Source: Clostridium sp. DL-VIII
Lineage (GTDB): Bacteria; Bacillota; Clostridia; Clostridiales; Clostridiaceae
Direction of reading: 5' to 3'
Assembly (NCBI RefSeq): GCF_000230835.1
Contig: NZ_CM001240.1
Span: 3,669,779 to 3,733,778 of the forward strand
DNA length: 64,000 nucleotides
Notes under the pieces: generated by a model
The model's database searches: none
The model's input: only the letters and a program-made list of their open reading frames with translations
Told to the model about the DNA's origin: nothing
Made by a program: the position numbers and the translations under genes
Part shown: positions 17,473 to 24,231 of the stretch, piece after piece
How the letters are laid out: the number at the start of each line of letters is the position of its first letter
Position numbering within the stretch: the first letter of the stretch is position 1

Positions 17473-17761
17473 AATGCCACCTCCTAAATGAAATTACTTA
17501 TCATATAATTAAGAATATCATTATTGGTTAAATTTTTCAATATAAAAATCCTCTTTTTTCCTCAAAAATTCGAAAAATAGAAAGATTCTAAAATATAAAA
17601 TTCGTAAGGTCTCCATTTATAAAAAATAATTGTATCTTGAACTACTTATTCTATGTATTTAACATTATGCTAATATTTTCAGATTTCTATCACTATAAAA
17701 ATGAATGAATATCCTGGCGTTTTTGCGTAAATAATAAAACTAAAGTAAGGTGGTGAAAGTT

Positions 17762-17872
17762 ATGGGTTCTTCTCAATATAATAAGAATAAGAATGATAAA
17801 AGCAATACTGACAGAACTAAAGAAGATAAACATGATAATGATCATATCTCTAACAAAAATAATCATAAATAA
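17762..17872 (+). CDS. Small hydrophilic hypothetical protein, 36 aa
   Basis: ATG at 17762 is preceded by AAGGTGG at good spacing. The product is almost entirely Asn, Lys, Asp, His and Ser (begins MGSSQYNKNKND, ends ISNKNNHK), with no hydrophobic core, so it is probably disordered. Very small, polar proteins like this are known from clostridial spores, but nothing here proves that. A terminator (17925) follows 52 bases after the stop, supporting a real transcription unit. Confidence 0.5.
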   Translation: MGSSQYNKNKNDKSNTDRTKEDKHDNDHISNKNNHK

Positions 17873-17924
17873 AGCATTGTTATCATTTATATAAATACGG
17901 AAACTATATTTAGAAGCACAAATT

Positions 17925-17957
17925 AAATGATAGCAATACCATTAGTTGCTATCATTT
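17925..17957. terminator. Bidirectional terminator
   Basis: A 12-bp stem AAATGATAGCAA / TTGCTATCATTT with a 9-base loop is T-flanked on both strands. It serves the small gene at 17762 and the dus gene at 17983. Confidence 0.85.
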
Positions 17958-17982
17958 TTATAATAATTAAAGCATTTTATTA

Positions 17983-18948
17983 TTAATTAGATTTAAATCC
18001 TCGTAGAGGCGTTTCATCTATATCAAGTTCTTGAAATAGGTTTGCTACAATTATTTCATAATCGCTTAATCGCTCTGTCTTTCTTATTTGCTTTGCATAT
18101 TTATCATTTTCTATAAACATATGTATCATATAAAACCAAAGTTCTTTCATTTTAAACAATACATTCTTATCTCCAGAAAGTATTTCTTTATACCCTCTAA
18201 GAACCGTATCATGAAAAGCTTTCAGCTCCAGTTTATTTAAACTATGATTATTTTTTATTTCTCGTATTAATGCTGGGTTTGCAATAAGTCCTCGTCCTAA
18301 CATTACTTTATCTAAACATTGATGGTTTTCTATTAATTTCTCATAGTCGCTCATATTAAAAATGTCACCATTATAACAAACAGGATTTTTACTTAATGCT
18401 AGTGCATCATCAAATACCTTCATATTAGGCTTATTTTTATAAAAGTCTGTTTGTATTCTTGGATGAATAATAAGTTCATCTATAGGATATTTGTTAAAGA
18501 TCTCAATTAAATCATAAAATTCTTCTGGAGATTCTTTTCCGATTCTTGTTTTTATAGAAATCTTCACTGACGTTTTTGAGAATGTGTCTTCTAAAAATTC
18601 ATCAAGCTCCTTTCTTTGTGATAGAAATCCTGAACCTTTATGTTTGGCTACAACTGTGCCAGATGGGCATCCTAAGTTTAAGTTAATCTCATCATAGCCA
18701 AATTTAATCAATTCATTTACTGTATAAATGAAGTATTCGGAATTATTTGTAAGTATTTGAGGAATAACAGGAATTCCTTGATTATGTTCAGGTATTACAT
18801 CATTCAATTCTCTAGAAGTAAATCCTTTATTCTTAGTCGGTGAGATAAAGGGCATAAAGTATTTATCAATTCCTCCAAAGAAAGTTTGATATGCATTTCT
18901 ATATATGTATCCAGTAACACCTTCTAATGGTGCAAAAAAGTATTTCAT
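17983..18948 (-). CDS. tRNA-dihydrouridine synthase
   Basis: FMN-dependent reduction of uridine in tRNA to dihydrouridine. The N-terminus APLEGVTGYIYRNAY carries the FMN-binding motif. The catalytic cysteine region is NLGCPSGTVVAKHKGSGFL (about residue 93), followed by KISIKTRIG and VMLGRGLIANP in the TIM barrel, and a C-terminal helical tRNA-binding domain. The length (321) fits the Dus family; subfamily (DusB/C-like) is uncertain. Monocistronic, with AGGAG before the ATG. Confidence 0.9.
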   Translation of the reverse strand: MKYFFAPLEGVTGYIYRNAYQTFFGGIDKYFMPFISPTKNKGFTSRELNDVIPEHNQGIPVIPQILTNNSEYFIYTVNELIKFGYDEINLNLGCPSGTVVAKHKGSGFLSQRKELDEFLEDTFSKTSVKISIKTRIGKESPEEFYDLIEIFNKYPIDELIIHPRIQTDFYKNKPNMKVFDDALALSKNPVCYNGDIFNMSDYEKLIENHQCLDKVMLGRGLIANPALIREIKNNHSLNKLELKAFHDTVLRGYKEILSGDKNVLFKMKELWFYMIHMFIENDKYAKQIRKTERLSDYEIIVANLFQELDIDETPLRGFKSN

Positions 18949-19099
18949 CTTATAAAACTCCTAATTATAAATAATTTCAAACTATATTGTATATGACAAA
19001 TATACTTTTGTATAGGTATATAAATTTTCGTTATTATAAATTCCTCGTAAGAATAAAAAAATAGCACCTACTTATTTAGTAAGCGCTTTTAGGTTTATC

Positions 19100-19393
19100 T
19101 TAAAATTTTCTATTAATGTGCCTTTTACTATCGTACTCATCTTTTATTTGTTGCCAATGAGTACCCATCCATATAAAGCCTAATACAAAAAATATGACAG
19201 ATACCAGTAATAAAGGTGATATAAATACTCCAAATATAAGGCATATAACTCCTGCCAGAATTAATTGCAAGTGTGTTTTATATTTCAGCTTGCTGAACTC
19301 TTTTAATTCATCATCATCTAATTTCTCAATCTTCTCCTGAAGTTTTTTATCTTTTTCAGCTTTCATTTGTTTAAATGTTTCTTTAAAACTCAT
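19100..19393 (-). CDS. Small membrane protein with coiled-coil N-terminus, 97 aa
   Basis: The first ~45 residues are highly charged and heptad-like (KAEKDKKLQEKIEKLDDDELKEF, quoted in part), predicting a coiled coil. Two adjacent hydrophobic segments at about 47-62 and 64-77 form a hairpin, and the tail is basic. I recognise no family. A weak hairpin lies downstream near 19060-19090. Start after GAGGTG. Confidence 0.65.
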   Translation of the reverse strand: MSFKETFKQMKAEKDKKLQEKIEKLDDDELKEFSKLKYKTHLQLILAGVICLIFGVFISPLLLVSVIFFVLGFIWMGTHWQQIKDEYDSKRHINRKF

Positions 19394-19481
19394 AATACAA
19401 TCACCTCATTATCATTATATAGATGACTATTTAAATTTAGTAATGCATATTTGCTTTAATAGCAGAATTTATATATATAAT

Positions 19482-19516
19482 AAAAAATAAGGTGCCGTGT
19501 AGCACCTTATTTTTTA
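19482..19516 (-). terminator. Strong terminator of the SDR gene
   Basis: A 14-bp stem AAAAAATAAGGTGC / GCACCTTATTTTTT with a 6-base loop ends in a T run on both strands and abuts the stop codon at 19517. Confidence 0.9.
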
Positions 19517-20536
19517 TTAATCATTTATTTCTTCAACAGCTTTATTCAATACTGAAATGACCTTATCGCACCAGTTATCAAATTCTTTATCCAAAGTCTG
19601 GCACTCAGGATGTTTTAAAACATATTCAATTGTTTTTCTTATTCCTTGATCAAATCGTGTTGTAGCTACAAACTCTGGTACAAGACGTTTTAATTTTGAA
19701 TTATCAAATACAACTGAATTGGCTTTATCTCCAATGAGTCCTCCCTTAAAATCTTGATCGCTGCAAACATCTAAAAACATTGATGAAACGTAAAAAGCAT
19801 TCAATTTCACACCTAAAGCATCAGCTATTGTTTGATAAATCTGATTCCAAGTTAAGGTCTCATCTGAAGTTATTTGAACTGCTTCACCAATTGCATGTAT
19901 ATTACTCATTAATCCAACAAAACCTTTTGCAAAATCACTATTATGAGTCATAGTCCATAATGATGTTCCATCACCATTAATAATAACAGGTTTTCCTTCT
20001 AACATTCTTTTTGCAACCTGCCAGCTTCCATTATTGCCAGTAACAGCAAATGGAATAGAACGTTCATCATATGTATGACTTGGTCTAACTATGGTAATTG
20101 GGAATCCTTCTTCTCTATATAATTTAATTAAATATTCCTCGCAGGCAATCTTATTTCTAGAATAATCCCAGTAAGGATTTGAAAGTGGTGTGCCTTCGTT
20201 AACTCTGTAATCACATAGTGGTTTTTGATAAGCTGAAGCTGAACTTATGAAAATAAATTGCTTTGTTCTGCCCTTAAATAATCTGTAATCTCTTTCTAGT
20301 TGATCTGGTGTAAATGCTATAAAATCTGCTACAACGTCAAACTCCATTCCGCTTAATAAGCCTTGTACCTTTTCTTCATCATTAACGTCAGAAACTATAA
20401 AATTTACTTTAGCACTTTCAAGCTCAGTTGAGCGATTAGCACGATTAAGTAAATAAAGATCCCATCCTTTTTTGATTAATAACTTTGAAATAGCTAGACT
20501 AATTCTTCCTGTTCCACCTATTAATAACGCTTTCAT
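19517..20536 (-). CDS. NAD(P)-dependent epimerase/dehydratase (extended SDR)
   Basis: The N-terminal Rossmann motif reads LLIGGTGRISLAIS. The active-site Ser lies in IFISSASAYQ and the Tyr-Lys pair in YWDYSRNKIACEEYL (YxxxK, about residue 130). The length (339) matches extended SDRs that act on nucleotide sugars or isoflavone-reductase-like substrates; which one cannot be told. It is monocistronic, with a strong promoter at 20588-20616 whose -35 lies inside a perfect palindrome, so it is probably under a dedicated repressor or activator. Confidence 0.82.
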   Translation of the reverse strand: MKALLIGGTGRISLAISKLLIKKGWDLYLLNRANRSTELESAKVNFIVSDVNDEEKVQGLLSGMEFDVVADFIAFTPDQLERDYRLFKGRTKQFIFISSASAYQKPLCDYRVNEGTPLSNPYWDYSRNKIACEEYLIKLYREEGFPITIVRPSHTYDERSIPFAVTGNNGSWQVAKRMLEGKPVIINGDGTSLWTMTHNSDFAKGFVGLMSNIHAIGEAVQITSDETLTWNQIYQTIADALGVKLNAFYVSSMFLDVCSDQDFKGGLIGDKANSVVFDNSKLKRLVPEFVATTRFDQGIRKTIEYVLKHPECQTLDKEFDNWCDKVISVLNKAVEEIND

Positions 20537-20587
20537 CCATTAACACACCTTTCATGTCATGTAAACATTTTATCATAATTAAATATA

Positions 20588-20616
20588 ATACTATACTTGG
20601 ATTATTATGCTGTCAA
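20588..20616 (-). promoter_or_regulatory. Promoter of the SDR gene
   Basis: Reading leftward, -35 TTGACA (20616-20611), 17-base spacer, -10 TAGTAT (20593-20588). The start would be ~45 bases before the ATG. Confidence 0.7.
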
Positions 20617-20626
20617 TAGCATAATA
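20603..20626. promoter_or_regulatory. Palindromic operator overlapping the SDR -35 box
   Basis: A perfect 9-bp inverted repeat TATTATGCT / AGCATAATA with a 6-base centre exactly covers the -35 hexamer. This is typical of a dimeric regulator's binding site. No T-run follows, so it is not a terminator. Confidence 0.6.
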
Positions 20627-20800
20627 CTACCTAACTTTTACATAATAAAACTAAAAATAATACTTAACTTTATATAGTTAATATGCATATCAATATTATA
20701 TTTCGTAATACGACTCAGAATAGTATTATGACGCTTTTAGATAATCGTTTTCATATAAGCTACTATAGGGAAAGGCTACTATATCCATTGCTTAAGAATA
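20627..20800. other. Gene-free stretch with a short direct repeat
   Basis: No ORF or RNA gene is recognised between the SDR operator and the Spo0E-like gene's terminator. The only structure is a 9-bp direct repeat GCTACTATA at 20759-20767 and 20775-20783, separated by GGGAAAG. Confidence 0.4.
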
Positions 20801-20826
20801 AAAAAAGTATCTTATTATAGATACTT
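20801..20826 (-). terminator. Terminator of the Spo0E-like gene
   Basis: Stem AAGTATCT / AGATACTT with a 6-base loop, followed leftward by TTTTTT. Confidence 0.8.
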
Positions 20827-20844
20827 ATTAAAATTTATATATTT

Positions 20845-20985
20845 TTACTTACCAATTAGCTGATAATTAGTTTTATAATAATGCACAATAAGGTTGTCCA
20901 ATTCTTGACTAACTGATATTGTTTTTTCATTCAACAATCCTTTTTCGTCTATAAGGTTTATCAATTTATATCTTAATTCATCCAT
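20845..20985 (-). CDS. Spo0E-family aspartyl-phosphate phosphatase, 46 aa
   Basis: A tiny two-helix protein with the family signature SQELDNLIVHYYK (residues 26-38). The S-Q-x-x-L-D-x-L-I pattern is what binds and dephosphorylates Spo0A~P in Bacillus Spo0E, YisI and YnzD. The ATG at 20985 has AGGGGG upstream. In Clostridia such proteins are presumed to restrain sporulation by acting on phospho-Spo0A; the partner is inferred. It has its own terminator. Confidence 0.88.
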   Translation of the reverse strand: MDELRYKLINLIDEKGLLNEKTISVSQELDNLIVHYYKTNYQLIGK

Positions 20986-21215
20986 TATATAGCCCCCTTC
21001 CTCCAAAAACATTTTTTACCAACAATTTACATTATATTGAAAAATTATAATAATTGCAATATAAAATTTAACTATTTTAATACTATTATTATTCAAAAAA
21101 TTACTCATTGCGGCTAAATCTGCCAACTTATATATAAGTCTCTTACAAGCTTAGTAGACAATTTATATACCTATATTAACAGGGAAAATTATAAAAATAA
21201 ATTTAAGATTTTATT

Positions 21216-22034
21216 TTAAAATATGCTTCCAAACTTCTTAGGACTTTTGAATAAATATTCATTATAATTTTCTGATTTATCATTAAAACTATTTATTTTA
21301 ACTATATCATTACTGGTTGATGAATGAACATAATTTCCATTTCCTAAATACATAGCTACATGACCGGGAAAAAATATCAAGTCCCCTGGCTTTAGTTTTT
21401 CAAATGATATTTCTTTGATTGGAAAGCCTTTTTTTATCTTAGCATCTCTATAAATAAGTATTCCATTTAGCATGTAAGCCATTGAGCAGAGACCTGAACA
21501 ATCAATTCCAAGAGGTGTTTTCCCACCCCACCTGTATTGAGTTCCTAAATAGCTTATTGCAGCTTTAGTTAAATTCTTTCTTAAGTTTTCTTCATCTTTT
21601 ATATCATAGGTATTTATTATTTTTGATATAAAACTTTTTCTAATCCATCCTATTCTTGAATCTGGTAATTTAACTTTTACGAATCTTTTATTTTCACTGA
21701 TTTCATTAGTTGAAATCAAGTTACCACCCTTCGTTAATCTTGCTATTTGATATCCAGAAGCCTCAGGTTTGTTTAGTACATCTGCAAATGAGTTTAATAC
21801 CACAGTATTTTTTTCTCTATTCCATAGTTTTGAGTTAATATCATCAATAATCAGATTTTCTCCATTTATATATCCCTCATATTTGTAATGAGTTCTTATA
21901 TAAAACCAATTACTAGGTTCAGCTTTAAGTATTTCAACATTCATTCCAAATAAAACTTCATCAACATTTTCTGAAATTTCTTTAGGCTCACTTTTTAATA
22001 TCCCAATAGTTTTATTTACCACAGCATATTTCAT
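21216..22034 (-). CDS. NlpC/P60 cell-wall endopeptidase with SH3 domains
   Basis: Two bacterial SH3-like domains occupy about residues 1-130 (NWFYIRTHYKYEGYI and RIGWIRKSFIS are typical). A C40 peptidase domain follows, with the catalytic Cys in GIDCSGLCSMAYML (about 178) and His in PGHVAMYLGNGNYVHSS (about 226). There is no signal peptide, like the YkfC gamma-D-glutamyl-L-diamino-acid peptidases that recycle wall peptides in the cytoplasm. The neighbouring LD-carboxypeptidase gene, 26 bases upstream on the same strand, fits a murein-peptide recycling pair (ykfC-ykfA order). Confidence 0.88.
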   Translation of the reverse strand: MKYAVVNKTIGILKSEPKEISENVDEVLFGMNVEILKAEPSNWFYIRTHYKYEGYINGENLIIDDINSKLWNREKNTVVLNSFADVLNKPEASGYQIARLTKGGNLISTNEISENKRFVKVKLPDSRIGWIRKSFISKIINTYDIKDEENLRKNLTKAAISYLGTQYRWGGKTPLGIDCSGLCSMAYMLNGILIYRDAKIKKGFPIKEISFEKLKPGDLIFFPGHVAMYLGNGNYVHSSTSNDIVKINSFNDKSENYNEYLFKSPKKFGSIF

Positions 22035-22060
22035 TTAATCACCTCATTAATTCTAATATA

Positions 22061-22975
22061 TTAAAAGATAGTTATTTCTTTTCTGTTGCAATCTATGGCT
22101 GCTTTTTTGCCTAAAGGGAGGCTCATAGTAGGCATACAATGCCCGCAGGCTAAATTATAAATTGTAGGCTTGTTTTCTGGCTTAATTAGTTCTTCAAAAA
22201 CCTCCATCAAACTTAAGCTTTTATCTTCCTCTTTTGCCTTGCAATCAGTCCATGCTCCCAAAATAATACCTGCTGCATCTTTAAATTTTCCTGATTGTTT
22301 TAATTGAATCAGCATCCTATCTATTTTATATGGTAATTCATCCACATCCTCTAAAAATAATATTTTACCTTTAGTATTAATTTCATAGCGAGTTCCTAGA
22401 GATGAAACTATTAAAGAAAGATTACCACCAGCTAGTTTTCCTGTTGCGCATCCATTAACTAAAGTATTGATTTTTTGTCCATTAGGATTTTCAAGTTTCC
22501 CTAAAGGTTTATCACTAAATATGTTTCTTTTAAAATAATCCATAGTGTAACAATCTATTCCTTTATATAATTCTGTTCCAGCCATTGGGGTATGGAAAGT
22601 TATTAGCTTGCATTTTTGATTAAGTACATTATGAAGAACTGTAATATCACTATATCCTGCAAACACTTTAGGATTCCTTTTAATCATCTCATAATCCAGC
22701 ATATCAAGTAATCTTGCGGAACCATAACCACCTCTTATTGCAAAAATTCCTTTAATATTTTTATCTTTAAACATATTATTTATATCATTAGCTCTTAAAT
22801 CATCACTTCCAGATAAAAAACCATGTAAGCCTCTGCAACTTTCACCCAAAACTACTTTAAGACCTAAGTCTTCCATTGCTTTAACTGAAGGATTTATTCT
22901 ATCATTTGGAGTTGGACCAGCGGGACCGATTAATCCTATTTTATCTCCAACTTTTAAAGGTTTAGGCTGTATCAT
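22061..22975 (-). CDS. LD-carboxypeptidase, S66 family
   Basis: Family S66 (LdcA/MccF/YkfA) serine peptidase, expected to release the terminal D-Ala from tetrapeptides of recycled peptidoglycan. The nucleophile elbow is FAGYSDITVLH (about residue 115). The Glu is in LFLEDVDELPYKIDRML (about 213) and the His in ACGHCMPT near the C-terminus. The motif IRGGYGSARLLD is also conserved. No signal peptide, so cytoplasmic. It forms a two-gene operon with the NlpC/P60 gene. Confidence 0.88.
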   Translation of the reverse strand: MIQPKPLKVGDKIGLIGPAGPTPNDRINPSVKAMEDLGLKVVLGESCRGLHGFLSGSDDLRANDINNMFKDKNIKGIFAIRGGYGSARLLDMLDYEMIKRNPKVFAGYSDITVLHNVLNQKCKLITFHTPMAGTELYKGIDCYTMDYFKRNIFSDKPLGKLENPNGQKINTLVNGCATGKLAGGNLSLIVSSLGTRYEINTKGKILFLEDVDELPYKIDRMLIQLKQSGKFKDAAGIILGAWTDCKAKEEDKSLSLMEVFEELIKPENKPTIYNLACGHCMPTMSLPLGKKAAIDCNRKEITIF

Positions 22976-23077
22976 TTAATCATTCCCCTATCTATAAAAT
23001 AATAATATAACTTATTCTCCTTCTATAAAAATATGAGCTCAGATTCTAGAAAAAGCTTAGCTAAAAAAAATATAAAA

Positions 23078-23114
23078 GTCACCACATTAAACCTTCTGTA
23101 TAAATGCAGTGACC
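23078..23114 (-). terminator. Terminator of the deacetylase gene
   Basis: Arms GTCAC..CATT / AATG..GTGAC, with a 2x2 internal mismatch, are followed leftward by a T-rich tract ending in TTTTTTTT. It lies 75 bases past the annotated stop and just past a second in-frame stop at 23087. Confidence 0.6.
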
Positions 23115-23188
23115 TCATTATCAATATATTCAATTCCTTTTATATTGTACTCTTTTTTTATTTCAATTATAAATTTTTTAATACTAAA

Positions 23189-24019
23189 CTATTTGAAATG
23201 AACTTGTTTTCCACCTGGAACTTCATACACGATTCCATTCACACTTATCCAAACAGATTTAAAATTAGGGTTATATACAAACTCTCCGCTCATAGAAAAT
23301 TGTAAATTATCACTTGCCTTTAAATAATCAACTATCTCGATATTTGTTGCATACCATATATCTTCTCTATTCCCCAATTTCTCACAGAATTTCTCGATGA
23401 TATCCCAATTATCATCTCTAGGGAATTCATAACTGTGTCCCCATACATAAAACATATATAAGTATTGTTTCTTGTTTAAAGCTAAAAAATCATCTGCATA
23501 CTTAAGCAAATTAGGATTACCATGTCTACAAGTTCCTTTCCATTCAAGAAAATCTTCTGGAATATCAAAGGTACCAGTAGTTTCAACGACTCGTCCATAT
23601 TCTATTCCAAGACTAGGTAGTATTGCTTTAATTTCATTACTATATGAACCATTAGGATAAGATAAGCCTCTTACTGTATATCCAACTATAGATTCAAGTT
23701 TTTCCCTGTCTTCAAGAATTTGCTTTGCTACATGGGCTATTGGTAATCTTGAAATAGTTGGATGAGTATCTGTATGGCATGAGATTTCATGTCCTTTATA
23801 TAAATCGCTAATTTCTTCCTTAGGTATTCTTAATCCATAAATATCATTTTGGGTTGGAGGCGCATCCTTAAGAAGCCCAGAATTTAAATGAAAAGTCCCT
23901 TTAATTCCATATCTATTAAATAAAGAAATTAATTTTTTATCAGGCTCTCGTCCATCATCATAGCTCATTGTTAATACTTTAAATTTTCCATTTGGAAAAC
24001 ACTTATAAATAGTTCTCAT
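23189..24019 (-). CDS. Polysaccharide deacetylase family protein, 276 aa
   Basis: A NodB-type fold: TMSYDDGREPD (metal-binding Asp pair, about residue 20) and SCHTDTHPTISRL (the HxxxH motif, about 78). The C-terminal beta-extension ends with EFVYNPNFKSVWISVNGIVYE (quoted in part). No signal peptide, so it may act on small intracellular or oligosaccharide substrates. The frame continues after the TAG for another 33 sense codons up to the terminator (see finding), so the stop could be recent. Monocistronic. Confidence 0.82.
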   Translation of the reverse strand: MRTIYKCFPNGKFKVLTMSYDDGREPDKKLISLFNRYGIKGTFHLNSGLLKDAPPTQNDIYGLRIPKEEISDLYKGHEISCHTDTHPTISRLPIAHVAKQILEDREKLESIVGYTVRGLSYPNGSYSNEIKAILPSLGIEYGRVVETTGTFDIPEDFLEWKGTCRHGNPNLLKYADDFLALNKKQYLYMFYVWGHSYEFPRDDNWDIIEKFCEKLGNREDIWYATNIEIVDYLKASDNLQFSMSGEFVYNPNFKSVWISVNGIVYEVPGGKQVHFK

Positions 24020-24155
24020 GTATACTACCCTCTATCTTAAAAATATCATGAAGAAATTTATTAAATATCGTCTTTAAAATCTGTTTGTTAAATAAACCTC
24101 TATGGATATTTTATTATATATAGGTAACTATTTCAAGATTAATACTTTTGTAAAT

Positions 24156-24206
24156 ATAGAAGCTATTGCATAAAGTTTTACTACTTAATTGCAATAGCTT
24201 CTTATA
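24156..24206 (-). terminator. Terminator of the CoA-disulfide-reductase-like gene
   Basis: Stem ATAGAAGCTATTGCA / TGCAATAGCTTCTTAT with a ~19-base loop, 25 bases beyond the stop at 24232. Confidence 0.7.
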
Positions 24207-24231
24207 GTTAGTTTCATTTAAAATTTATATA

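Noticed and set aside
17480..17760. Fur box upstream of feoA
   Set aside because: Only fragments such as AATGATATTCTTAATT resemble the Fur 19-mer; the match is no better than expected in this A/T-rich DNA.
23033..23305. Plus-strand ORF of 90 codons
   Set aside because: Overlaps the deacetylase C-terminus and its terminator on the other strand, has no ribosome site and unnatural composition.
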